The notes below the pieces were generated by a model that saw nothing but the letters and a program-made list of their open reading frames with translations, made no database searches and was not told the DNA's origin. A stretch of DNA of 64,000 nt, taken from Karalla daura. Its lineage: Eukaryota; Chordata; Actinopteri; Chaetodontiformes; Leiognathidae. How positions within the stretch are numbered: position 1 is the stretch's first letter; every line of letters starts with the position of its first letter. Below are positions 12,701 to 23,407 of the stretch, piece after piece. The stretch is from NCBI GenBank assembly GCA_029224185.1, contig CM055192.1:18736739-18800738 (forward strand), read 5' to 3'. The position numbers were made by a program, and so were the translations under genes.

Positions 12701-15700
12701 TGAGCTTGGTGTCGCACATGGTGCAGTGCACCTCGTCGTCCACCCTGATGAAGATGTCCCACACGGAGCTACGCTTCAGCCTCTTCCTCTCCACGCAGTC
12801 CCTCTCGGGCTGGTTAATGCTGGTGTTGGCGCCGGGGGACATCAGTCCCCCCGGTATCATGTCGGCGCTGGGGACGCCCCCCTCCTCCTCGATGCAGTGC
12901 ACGGTGCAGATGACGGGCTTCTCGTCCTCATCCAGCGGTGCAGCGGAGGGATGGTACCTGTTCATGTGATTCATCATGGTGCTGGTGGCCCCCCCGCAGT
13001 ACTTGAGCTTGGTGTCGCATCTCATGCAGCGGACGAAGCTGCCCACCTGCTCGAAGCAGTCCCACACGGAGCTGCGCCTCCTCCCGGTGCGCTTCATGCT
13101 GCCCCCGGTGCTCCGTTAGCCGCTAGCTCATGTTAGCGCACAGTAGCGGCGCACAAACGCGGCTTGCGGGAGCGTCATAACAGAGCGTTGTTGTGTTTAT
13201 GCTCTAAGCGGGGGAGCGGCAGTGAGCAGAGTGTGAAATGCCCAGTGATGAGTTGTTGTTAATCCTCCATCAGACACGCTGACATCCCGGAGTCCTGCCT
13301 GCGGTATGTGGGGGCCGTCGTGGATGACGTCATCACCACCGGACGTGAGGTACGCGTAGATTCACTTTTCATTTCCTCTGTTCTGGGCAGAGGTAGTAAA
13401 TAAAATTCTTATTAAATAAATACACGTATTAAATATTGATATATGGCTGTTTTGCAAAAATCTTTTTGTTTGAACATCCTCCCTATATTGTTTGTAATCC
13501 TGAACAATGCTTTATTGTTGTTGTTTATATTATATAATTGGACAAACAGTCTTTAATAGTCCTTTTAGTCATTGGCCTTTTGGTTCCATCTTGTTTTTCT
13601 ATGCAATGTTCACATTATGGCTTTATTTTTATTACCAAATTTCCCAAAGAACCCCCCCAAAAGATCAATAAAATTTCTGTCTCCCTATATCTATGTAGTT
13701 ATCTTTATCGATCTCTCCCTCTTGACTAGAGGAAAATGATGAAATAAGTGAGTGTAAGACTGTATCATGTCTGGACGGAATGTGATGAATATTATGCTCC
13801 TCAGGTGCCCAGCACTGGAGAGGAGGACAGCTTACACGTAGTGCAGTCCTATGATGACCTGAGTAGGAAGTTGTGGAGACTGGAGGGTCTGCCCCTCTCC
13901 ATCACAGCAGTACAAGGATCCCACCCTGCACTCCGATACACACAGGTAAAGCTTTTAAATTTGTTCATTCTCTCACCAGGACACACAGTAGATCAGTGGT
14001 TAGTGTTGTCACCGTATAGCAAGAATTGTGTGGAGTTGGTTGTAGGTACTCCCCCTGCCCAAATGAGGTTTTCATGTCAAAGATGTCGAGAGACGAGACT
14101 AAGATGTTGAAGAACTCAACCATTATTAACAAACTTTTATTAATTTATACTGCAGCTAATTTTTTTTATTAAATCAGCCTTTTTGTCAGTTATGACATTT
14201 CAGCCTTGTTCTGCAGGTCTTTCCCCCTGTTCCGCTGAAGCTGGACTACAGCTTCTTTGATAGAGACAAGCCTTCCAGGGCATTGCTACCAAAGGAGAGC
14301 AAACCATGCCCTGCTTACATCACACCCATCACAGGTTAGTGTTACAACAGGTGAAAATGTGTAATTATAATCCATACATGGAAAACAGTGCATGTTTTAG
14401 TCCCTTAACACCAAACCAGTTTCATCTCCTGATGTGTCATGAATCTGGTTCTTGCAGTGATTTGTCACATGGAGGGGAGTGGAAAGTGGCCTCACGACCG
14501 CCTCGCCATCCGCCATATCCGTACTGCCTTCCACATCCGCTTGGCTGAGTTGCTCAAGAAGCAACACAATTTCACATGCAGGCCCTGTCCTACACACCTA
14601 GATGTTGTGAAGGTAGATTGTTGAGTTTATGTGCGTGCTCTTGCACACAGTTTCATTATCATCCTGTTCTAAATCTATGTTTGTCTGGGTTGTTTGCACA
14701 GTTTCTTTGCACATTTTCTTTCAGCATCACTTACTTTTGTTAAATCATGCTGTTTTCTATGTGTCCAGGGTGGCCTGGTGTTCCGCATCCAGGTGGCGTA
14801 CCACAGGGAGCCTCAGGTGCTGAGGGAGAGCGTGAACGCTGAGGGACTGCTGGTTGTAAGAGACAACGAGGAGGCTCAGGCCCTGGAGATGGCCACTATT
14901 CACAAGCCTCTACTCACCAGCACACTGCATGGGTAAGAACAGAAGCAGCCACACAATATAATATTTGTGTACGTGTGTGTGTGACCTCCAGTCCTACATG
15001 CTGCTTGGACAAACATCCAAGTGTTTTTTTTTTTCTTGCTCACGTTTTCAACCCCTTTAACTTTAGACCCACTTTCCTTCCTTACTGTGTGCTCAAACTT
15101 GGCCCCTTCCTGTTTCTGCGTTGACCCAGCAAGCCCCCCCCCCCCAACTCTCCACCCCATCACCTCATTTGTTTTCTCCATCTCGGTGGCAGACTCCAGC
15201 AGCAGCACCCGTGTTTTGGGGCCGCGTGTCGCCTGGCCAAGCGCTGGCTCGGGGCTCAGCTCCTGAGTGACGATATAACAGAGGACACCGCAGACCTGCT
15301 TGTGGCGTCGCTTTTCCTGCAGCCTGCACCCTTCACTCCTCCCGGGTAAGCACCCCACGCCTGGAGTTCTTGGTAAACCGTGCTCCACCTCGGCCTTATT
15401 TGTGGTTATTTGTTTCACTTCCCTTTGTTCGTTCAGTAGGTCATGTGAATGAATCTCTCCCTCTTCCTCAGCTCTCCTCAGGTGGGCTTCCTGCGTTTCC
15501 TTCATCTGCTCTCCTCCTTTGACTGGAGGAACAACCCGCTGGTCGTCAACCTCAACAATCAGCTCACAGGCAAGCACTCGCTCACACAAACACACACACA
15601 AACCGCCTTTTTCCCTGTGTGTCACACAAACAAATCATCTTGGACCCCTTTCCCTATACACACCCGACACACTTTAACATCCTGCTCATGTGCATCGCTG

Positions 15701-18578
15701 TTTCAACGCCAAGTTGAGTTGTTGTTCCTCTCTTTGTCACGTGTAGCTGCCGACTACACAGAGATCAAGAACGACTTCATGGCCTCTAGGGAGTCGCTGC
15801 CTGTCATGTTTATAGCTACGCCTAAAGACACCAAAGTCTCTATGTGGACCAAGAGAGCGCCTAACGTGCAGGTAAAAGACGACGCACGGCTCACACAACA
15901 GCACATTTAATAGTTTAACACTCAACACTGAATTAGAAAAAAAAAATGAGGTGTTACAGTTACAGTTTTACAGTAAACAAGGAAGACAAAACTTTGTTGT
16001 CAAATAGCATATACGCTAGTAAGTGCCGTTTCAGGTTTGAAACGTATGGAGATCACAAACAACGATGGAGGAAAGAGTTGCAGGTTCTCGGTGGAGAGCA
16101 GTCGCATAGTTTCCCGATCCTGGAGCCTTTCCGTAAAGCACACTGGTCTCCTGGATCACACTGAAACGGCATGAAACTTCATTAAAATATGACACTGGTC
16201 AATGTCTTTATATTGGTAAAGTGGAGAAGTAAAAGAAGAATATGCTCTCTAGCGTTTGACTAAAGTGGTTGGAGACGAGGAGATGATTCCAGATGGACAG
16301 AGTTGATGCATTACATACCACGGGAAGATAGCCATGCTTTTTTCTGAGAGCTGGAAATTGATTTTTCTGAAGTCGCTCCAAAACCCCATGTAAATCATTG
16401 ATCTGGAAATACAGTCATTCCATATGAAATACAAAGAAAATGGTAAATAACAAAAAAATCAAAGCAGTCACATTTGTTTACACCAGTAATTGTAATGAAC
16501 AGCCCTCAAAACGTTTTGTTTTCGGATGGGAATCAAGTTTGGCTCACCAGTTGCTTCTCATTGCTGTCCTCCATCGTAGTGAGAAAGGGTAAATATTTAG
16601 CTCTGTATTCCTCTGTTTGGAGGTCACCATAGCTGTAATAGAGTCCAGTGGCACACAGTAGTGTGGAGAAAAGGCACAGAGACCAGCTTCCCATGATGCG
16701 TAGCTGACCCAGAAAGGCTTCCTGTGCTCCCCGACCTCACTCCTTCGACACTGAACGTCTCCCAGCATCCTGCTTTATATGGTGGTGCAAAGCAGGAACT
16801 TAATGACGTCCTGGCAGAGACGTCATCCCGGATATTTTTTTTTTTTTTTTTTTTTACTTCCAGAACTTTTTCCTCCAAACAAACAGCTCATGTGAGTTAA
16901 TGATGTAGTCGTCTCAGTACCTCTGAATGACCACTAGGGAGCAGTTTGGGATGTAGCGTAACTTATCAGAATGAAGTCAGTCTGAAGTCACTCTGTCTTA
17001 ATACAATCAGTGTTTTCCATCAACAAAATTCCTCCACATCCACAACCTCAGAAATGGGGAATAGCTTTGAGCAGATAGCAATTTATGACTTAGGAGTTAT
17101 GAGTCGGGTGTGCCCAACGCTGCATTCTTCCCTGATGAGTGACATGAGTGTAATTGATGGTCAAAAACAAAATGACTATTTAACTCCTTGGAATTTGTAT
17201 TCATAATTGGTTTGAAGACAACAAGATAATTCGAGGAAGATTGTTCAGTTCGTTCCATCAGTTGTTTATTACCTAACAGACTGCACCTCTCCCCACTATT
17301 CCACCGTCTGTTATATGCTGGGTAGTAAGCCATTTTGTCGTCTACATTTGGTGTGTGATCTCGTGCCTTATCTTACACGTACATAAGAGTATTTTCAGTA
17401 GGAATGCACAGCTTCCTTGTCCAAACATCACGTGCTCCATGTTGTTGTGGTGTTCAGATGCTGCAGCGTGCGGTGGTGCTGGCTGCAGAGAGCTTGAAGG
17501 TGCTGGAGGACCAGCTGATGGACGGCAGCCAGATCCAAGACGTCAGGGTCGGTACAAAGTGTTCGCTCACTCACGACGGTGCTCCATCACACAAATGAAT
17601 AGGGATCGATTATTTCAGCCTCGTCTCTCTGGTGCTCATACAGGTGGCCCTGCGCCCCCCTCTGGACGCCTATGACGTGCTGATCCACCTGCAGCCCAAG
17701 CAGGTCCCCCTGCTCTGCCAGGCCGTAGACACCCCGCCCATCAACTTCGGCAGGGGCGTCAGGTGTGAGGGAGCGCCCCCCGAAGGAGGCCTGCTGCCAG
17801 TCATCGACTACAACCCCGTCTCCATCTACCTGGCCGAGCTCAGGGTGAGTGCTGCGCAGGGAGGCGTGGCCTTTTAGAAATGACCTTGTCGACACAGGAT
17901 GTGAGCGAGGCCGCATGGCAGGATCTGAGCATGCAAGCCGCAGCTGTGCTGTTGGGGAGACTAATTTTTACATTTCAGCTTTATATCAATGTTACTCATG
18001 TTGTAAACTCCTTCCATACATGACACTCATAATTCATGTTCAAACGGTTTCCTCAGCCTGGGGCTCGACTTGTTTTTGTAATACATGCACGTCTCGGCGT
18101 CTCACTCCGATTTTGAACAACCTACAGCATGTCTGTCGTAGGCAGAGATTACCTCCACCCGGTGGCTTTTGCCTGTGCGCCCTGAACTTTGACCCTGCTG
18201 ATTTTCAGGAGGCGTTTGGAGACGTCGCCCTCTTCTTCTGTGATCCCTACGGTGGTAGCGTCATTGCAGTGTTATGGAAACCAAAGGCCTTCACCCCAAC
18301 AATATTCAAGGTATAGCACTCATATCCGCAGTTAAAAACATTATAATTATGTCACTGGTTTGCTTGTTCTTGCATGTTCCAAAACCTGATCCCCGTCAAA
18401 CCTGACTGTTTCCTCTGTCGCACCCCAGACATCGCAGATGTCTGCTCGCAGTGTGAAGGTGACTGGGGAGGAAGTAAACACTGTTCCCAATGTTGAAGCA
18501 ATACTGGAAGACTTCCAGATCCTGGGAAAGGGCCTGGTCAAATCAGTGGAGGCCAGGACTGAAAAGTGGTCCCTTTAG
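6701..18578 (+). CDS. nol6: Nucleolar protein 6 (Nrap/Utp22 family)
   Basis: Complete gene of 26 coding exons: 6701-6739, 7035-7256, 7344-7460, 7557-7736, 7848-8016, 8137-8271, 8415-8578, 8675-8795, 8885-8943, 9051-9152, 9239-9354, 9495-9672, 9843-9965, 10213-10361, 13274-13349, 13805-13945, 14217-14334, 14458-14612, 14769-14932, 15193-15345, 15472-15569, 15747-15871, 17458-17547, 17644-17844, 18209-18310, 18429-18578. The phases join without a break into about 1148 aa, matching human NOL6 (about 1146). Recognisable blocks include DGVALLKVWLRQREL, LLMTPKPMIR, CYDDLS-like SYDDLSRKLW, GFLRFLHLLSSFDW with NNPLVVNLNNQLT, RPPLDAYDVL, and AFGDVALFF near the end. An acidic stretch (DDEEEEEEE) follows the short first exon. 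The protein is a small-subunit processome component (UtpC module) acting in nucleolar pre-rRNA processing. Intron 21 uses a GC-AG pair. Introns 14 and 22 contain antisense genes. Confidence 0.97.
10577..10689. repeat. Palindromic MITE-like element in nol6 intron 14
   Basis: Two 35-base arms (10577-10611 and 10655-10689) are inverted repeats of each other, identical at about 26 of 35 positions. One reads CTTTGGATAAAA and CCAAATGAGTA; the other reads TACTCACTTGGTGAATGC and TTTTATCCGAAGTGACTTAC. This is a sequence common in teleost genomes. It is probably a small non-autonomous DNA element. It lies about 270 bases past the 3' end of the ZBED coding region. Confidence 0.6.
10960..13097 (-). CDS. 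ZBED-type hAT-derived protein, two BED zinc fingers
   Basis: It lies inside nol6 intron 14, antisense. Exon 1 is 13097-11601; a 92-base GT-AG intron (11600-11509) follows; exon 2 is 11508-10960. Together they encode about 681 aa. BED finger 1 has C24, C27, H44 and H49; BED finger 2 has C125, C128, H144 and H149. Both start SSVWD. A hAT transposase core follows (LTADFW near residue 235, CFATTLQLAV near 325, RKARWDTI), then a C-terminal hATC dimerisation region (NPLEWW, FPKLATLARHYL, RLSPEHVDMM). Two catalytic positions look replaced: the usual Asp of the second motif is H305 (CVHNN), and the SER motif of hATC reads SLLS. The His of the CFAH motif is Thr. The reading frame is intact and GC-rich beside AT-rich flanks, so this is probably a domesticated transcription factor or chromatin protein rather than an active transposase. 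No terminal inverted repeats or target-site duplications were recognised. Confidence 0.85.
13985..14085 (+). repeat. Degenerate dispersed repeat in nol6 intron 16
   Basis: AGATCAGTGGTTAGTGTTGT followed by a GTGTGGAGTTGG-like segment resembles the same teleost dispersed repeat as at 30.9 kb and 39.9 kb. It is strongly diverged and called on resemblance only. Confidence 0.35.
15906..15911 (-). terminator. Candidate poly(A) signal of the CART gene
   Basis: It reads ATTAAA on the minus strand, about 140 bases past the CART stop codon and just short of nol6 exon 22 (15747-15871). It would keep the CART transcript from overlapping the host exon. Positional inference only. Confidence 0.35.
16053..16694 (-). 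CDS. cartpt: CART neuropeptide precursor, nested in nol6
   Basis: Three short exons on the strand opposite nol6, inside its intron 22: 16694-16548 (49 codons), 16402-16319 (28) and 16160-16053 (35 plus stop). All junctions are phase 0 GT-AG and the product is 112 aa (human CARTPT 116). Residues 1 to about 22 form a hydrophobic signal peptide (MGSWSLCLFSTLLCATG). The mature C-terminal peptide after RKK (69-71) carries RKGSRIGKLCDC and CNSFLHRCL. Its six cysteines at 78, 84, 96, 98, 104 and 111 have the exact CART spacing. The product is a secreted feeding/stress neuropeptide. The first dibasic site of mammalian CART is absent (LQKNQFPAL instead). Teleosts carry several CART paralogues and I cannot say which this is. 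The three-exon layout matches CARTPT. Confidence 0.93.
16774..16826 (-). promoter_or_regulatory. CART promoter: TATA box and two CRE-like sites
   Basis: On the minus strand TATAAA lies at 16779-16774, about 80 bases upstream of the start codon. Further upstream are two near-consensus cAMP response elements in opposite orientation: TGACGTCC (plus, 16804-16811) and TGACGTCT (minus, 16826-16819). Each matches 7 of 8 bases of TGACGTCA. CREB control of the mammalian CART promoter is established; use here is inferred. Confidence 0.65.
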
Positions 18579-18645
18579 ATGTGGTGGCGTGTGTTCGTAA
18601 TAATACCAAACCACTTTGTATGTTTACATTTTAGAGCTGGCCACC

Positions 18646-18651
18646 AATAAA
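18646..18651 (+). terminator. nol6 poly(A) signal
   Basis: AATAAA 68 bases after the nol6 stop codon, followed by a GT-rich stretch (TTGTGTCTGTC). A second AATAAA lies near 18800. Confidence 0.6.
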
Positions 18652-19059
18652 GGCACAGTGATACCTTACTTGTGTCTGTCTCCTGAAAACCGAACCGTAG
18701 AAACGTGAATGGATTGTCTTGTTCACAATGTCATGTGTTAATAACGTTGCTGTGGCCACTGACCTGTCTTGTGGTGAAGTTGTAATGGCACGTTTTGATA
18801 AATAAACATCTACACTTTTGAAGATTTCATTGTTTCGGCCTCACTGCTGAACAACTCGTACAGTTAACAGAAGTTAAATGAAGAAGTCAAAGCTGTGATC
18901 AATGGCAGAAGCAGCATTTTGAAACACGTACACCACCCTGAAGTGTGATATCAAATAATCAAACTTTCAAAAAAAAAAATCTGTGGTGTGTTTGCATTTG
19001 TGTGTGTGTGCCAGAGCTCACCAGATCCTCACCAGCTTGTTAAGTCTGGTGGTCTTGAT

Positions 19060-19215
19060 GTTGGTACCCATCCATCCATTATTTTAGGCGGTGTCTGCTG
19101 GAGCCCATCTCCAGCTCAACTAGGGTGAAGGCAGCGAATACACACCAATCACAGGACAATTTAGAGCCGTTTCCCACACAGATATGTGGAGAAACTGTAA
19201 ACTCCACATGGAATG
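19060..19215 (-). repeat. Dispersed teleost repeat fragment
   Basis: CATCCATCCATTATTTTAGG, then TGGAGCCCATCTCCAGCT, AATCACAGGACAATTTAGAG and GTGGAGAAACTGTAAACTCC. This is the reverse orientation of the repeat at 30.9 kb. Confidence 0.6.
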
Positions 19216-22200
19216 TCCTTGGCCACGATCAGAAAGGTGATGAAGGCTCCTCGACGTGATGCATCTGAACTCCTCACCAAATCAGCACGCCGCTCATGTA
19301 CACCACGTACTATGGCATGATTTGTTTTTTTTTCCCTTTGTAGGTGCTCTTGCAACAGTGACAATCATGTCTCGACACATTTTCACTTGTGCAAATTATT
19401 CCTCTGCACATACGAGTCATCTCTGTGACTTGATATTTGACAGAGATCTTCAGATTTGGCACAAAACTGCACTTAACCAAGTAACTCAACCGCCCACTGA
19501 CTGGTTTGAGGTCTCTGGGCTGAAGCATTTAAGAGTTGGTTAATACAATATTGCCACACTCCTCTGAATTACTAACTGAAGACCATTTGAAAATTGCTCC
19601 AGTCAAGTCCATACTTGTTTTCAGGTTAACCTGGTTATCTGCATTGTGTGTGCAGAGCTGCAAGGCTAGGCGACTAGTTTCAAGCTGCATTACTTCAGTT
19701 TGTCTCATAAATAATGTACATGGAACTAGAACTGACCTTTGTCTTTCAACTTATCTGAACCTGAACGGAAAAGGTTCTCGTTATTGAGCCTGTTGCGTGA
19801 CTGTCACTCTCTCAAGTCTGTCTAAGATTTCAGCTGCACGGCTTCTACCCACTACTGAAAGGGCAATAAAATCTGAGATGCAGGTGAGGGTTGTGATTAG
19901 CGCAAGCACAACATATGGCTTAAGAGTGATTTAATACCTGACACTGTAATGCAATGCTCTGAACACAGCTCTTACGGTAATCCAGTATGTGATGAATTTG
20001 GACAAATCCTAACACAAGGAAGTGACTGGATGCATCTGTATTTTTATGCATCATCGGCAGCTTTACTAGTGAGATTTCCTGACTGTAAATGATGACAAAG
20101 GTGATCCATCATTTGCCATGTCACCGCTGTCAGACACATGGTTATCCTGAAGTGTTGACGACATATTGCTCAACAGTATGGACCATAAATACTTTTCATT
20201 GACAAGCTGACACATCCAGCTGTTTTATAGGATGTGTGTGCCTGCAGCTGCGTACGGGAAGCATGTTTTGATTGCTACACAGCAAAATTATCGAGAAAGT
20301 GGAAATGTACCAGACGAGACAGGCTCTGCGTCCCACACGCAGGTACAAGTAAACACACACACAAGTCTTATCTATACTAGATGCAGAGGTGGTATGATTT
20401 GACATCCTTGTATTGCACATCTCATCATTTTACAGTGAAGTGGCTTGTCTAAACAATTCTGGGGTGATTCATTCAACTATTTCCAAAGATTTTTACAGGA
20501 ATCTGATTTGGCAAGAAGATACCACTGACATTACTAGTTTTTTTTCCCTCATGCAGTTCATACAGGACTGAAATCAGTAAGTTCTCACTTCCTTTTGTAC
20601 ATAATATCTCAATCTATGCTAGTTTATGCCACAATGTTTTTCACTGTTGTCTTGAAAACTATTACTGTAAGCAAGCTACAAAGCAGATTTAGTGCACACC
20701 AGTGTATCTTGGGTGGCTGAAAACTTTCTGGGTAACGCTACCCAGGCTGTAATTTCAACTAAGCGAACAAAAAAGGAAGACTTGGAGACAAACTGCAGGT
20801 TTCCCTCTGATACTAAACGTGTTAAAGCTTTGATTTCAGTGTTTAGATGTTGCTGAAATAATGTGCCTGACCTGAGTTGGGATTGCCAACCTGTACTGTC
20901 AGTCAGATGGATATCAATCTTTCTTCACCTGCGTGCGCCGGTCCTCCTGCACCTGAAGGAAAACAACTGCCACATTGGCACCACTGCCCAAGTCACATCT
21001 GGTGCACATATGGCACATGTGGCCATCAATCACAAACATTATAAACAGTGGTCTGTGCCATTTCCTCAGGCTACTGAAAAAAAAGCAACAACAACAACTA
21101 GGTACTGCTTAACAGCTTAATTTTTGGGACTTGTTTCTGAAGAAATTGCATAGCAACTAATGTTGGTTTTACAGCTTTAAGGTGATGCTTGCAGGCACCA
21201 CCATTCTTTTCCCTATCCCATTTACTGTCCTGTTTCTCAGCCAAACTATTCCAGGAAGAGTTGTTTAAAACCATCTGGACCAAAAATGCAACTTAGGATT
21301 CCTTCTGGATGCGTTGAGAGGCAATAGTGAAGCAGAAAGGGAAAAAAAAAACAAAATACAAATATGCTGAAACACACTCATAAATTTATCTTGGTGGAGC
21401 CTGACAACATTGGTCTGTTATTTACAACAAATATGCAAGTGCAACGTCAGCCTCATGTAAGTAGAATGATTTTAGAGGAACCAACTAGATTCAGGCCATG
21501 GGAATTAATAAAAACCACAAGAAAAAGAGATTAAAAAAAAAAACAAAAACTAATAAGTGGAATCATAATCATGCTTTTATGACATGCCAAACCGGCACAG
21601 TGTTTGCCACACAGGCTTGCCACGGGTGCTAAATCTTATTCATCTGGGATAGATTTGCATCTGGGAAACCACCTAGAGACGGGACTGACACCAAAAACAC
21701 AAAGCCTGGCACCAACACGCCTGTGTGAAATTAGCTGTCTTCAAACTGGCTCGCCTGCAGGTCACTGGATCACACCTGTCCCCCCGTTAAGTAATTTCCC
21801 TATCCATTCAAAAAGTATCTGACTCAGCATTGTGTGAATTTTATTTTCCTCGGAATTGTGTCGACTTGCACAGTTTTACATATCCAAGGAAGGGGGTTGG
21901 ACTTGCCCTTAATAACATTTTTATTTTCTTCAAACCCTTTTACCTGCCTTTTTCTTTTGAATCATCCATATAAATGGAGGCAATGAACGGTTGTGCAACC
22001 TCTGTGACGCATGTAGGTTTGACGCTTGCTCTGTGACTCATGTTACTGAGACTGCCTGAGGGCCTTCACTGACGAAGCAAATCACATAGTATCAGTCCGA
22101 TGCTGAACAACTGCTTTAAACGCCTTCTCAATGAGATGTGTGGCGCCTGCTGGAGAGGTGTAATATTTTCACTTTAGGAACATACTTAATCTGGGTCAAG

Positions 22201-22626
22201 AGTGCTCTTAAAGGTAGCAGTGATGCATTTTTTAAGATGTATAAGTCATCCATACGTACAGTATATGTTTATACATTTATGCATTTTGATCCAGGTGATC
22301 CAGATCAATAATGTACTCAACCGTCACAACAAAATTGGCACAGTGTCAACAGGACAAAGGGGGTCCAGACAAAATAAAGAAATGGTACACTGATTCCTGC
22401 TGATAAAGGCAAGGCTGTGGGCTTTTAAAACTGGAAATGTTCTCACAGCTCTATTGAAACGGGACAAAGACGGCGTAATGTGTGGTGATGAAGTTTCAGG
22501 CAGGGCACAAAAGAACAGGTCGGAGAAATGAGGTGAGAGACAGAAAGGGAAACAGGAGAGAGAATGAAATGTGTGTGAACGAGTGGGAATGAGCCAGCGA
22601 GGGCTGCAAAAAGGTTTGCATTACTG

Positions 22627-22658
<32 letters not shown>
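22627..22658. repeat. (TG)n microsatellite
   Basis: About 16 uninterrupted TG units followed by a short CTGT run. Confidence 0.95.
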
Positions 22659-22659
<1 letters not shown>

Positions 22660-23141
22660 TGTCTGTCTCTAGTCTCTAGTGTGCTGTCTCAATGCTTTAT
22701 TCCTCTATTTCCACAAGAATGTGGAATATCCAAGCCGGAAAAGTTTGGCAATATTTGGGCTGGATTTCACATAATGGTAATTTGAGAACAAAATTGGTTT
22801 GAATGATTAAAGTTTGGGATTATGATACATTAAGTGAGTGGGCTGGATGTAGCAGGCGCTTCGTCTCTCTTTCTGTAGAGCGTGTTTTTCATTTGCACAA
22901 TTGAATAGGTCCTGACTGCACACTTATAGAATGAATAAATAAAGAACAATGGCATTATAATGAGCTAGAACTGAGCAAAGACATTGGTAGACTCAAATAT
23001 TCAGGTAAATACAAAAAGGTTAAATCTGGATTATATGCGAGTGAACTGTGGTTATGCAGAGGAAGCAGATCTCAGGTGTCAGCGGTGAGTGAAGTTAACT
23101 CAGGCTCTCACAGGTAGCGAGTGTGTCTGTTGTACATGTGG

Positions 23142-23144
<3 letters not shown>

Positions 23145-23183
<39 letters not shown>
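23145..23183. repeat. (TG)n microsatellite upstream of aqp3
   Basis: About 19 TG units roughly 225 bases upstream of the aqp3 start codon, so within or next to its promoter. The aqp3 5' region otherwise shows only a weak TATA-like CCATAAGA near 23308. Confidence 0.9.
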
Positions 23184-23185
<2 letters not shown>

Positions 23186-23407
23186 CAGAGAGTGAGAGCG
23201 TGGACCAGTAAAGGGAACCAGAGTGTGAATCACAAGCAGGGAGGCGTGGTGCAGAGGGTGGGGCCGAGTTCAGGCTTGGCTCCGGCCCAGTCCAAGCCCA
23301 TCCCGGGTCCATAAGAGGAGGCCGGTCCTCCCAGCTTCATAGCCACTCGAGGAAACCTACCTGCCTGCTTCTCTCCCATCAGCCTCCTCAGCATCCTGCA
23401 AGAAAAC

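Larger units (their letters stand above)
18680..23100. other. nol6-aqp3 intergenic region
   Basis: No gene recognised. It holds a dispersed repeat at 19.06-19.21 kb, several A-rich runs and a (TG)n microsatellite. The short open frames here show no domain, splice series or codon pattern that supports coding. Confidence 0.5.

Noticed and set aside
11716..13136. Long plus-strand open frames (139-210 residues) across the ZBED region
   Set aside because: They are shadows of the GC-rich ZBED coding strand; they have no start context or domain and are rich in Gly/Ala/Val/His repeats typical of antisense reading.
14900..15625. 241-residue minus-strand open frame over nol6 exons 20-21
   Set aside because: It overlaps proven nol6 exons antisense, has Lys/Gly-rich low-complexity content and shows no domain.
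17458..17552. Stronger donor GTACAA for nol6 exon 23
   Set aside because: It would put exon 24 out of frame; the weaker AGG/GTCGGT donor keeps phase and matches the family sequence.
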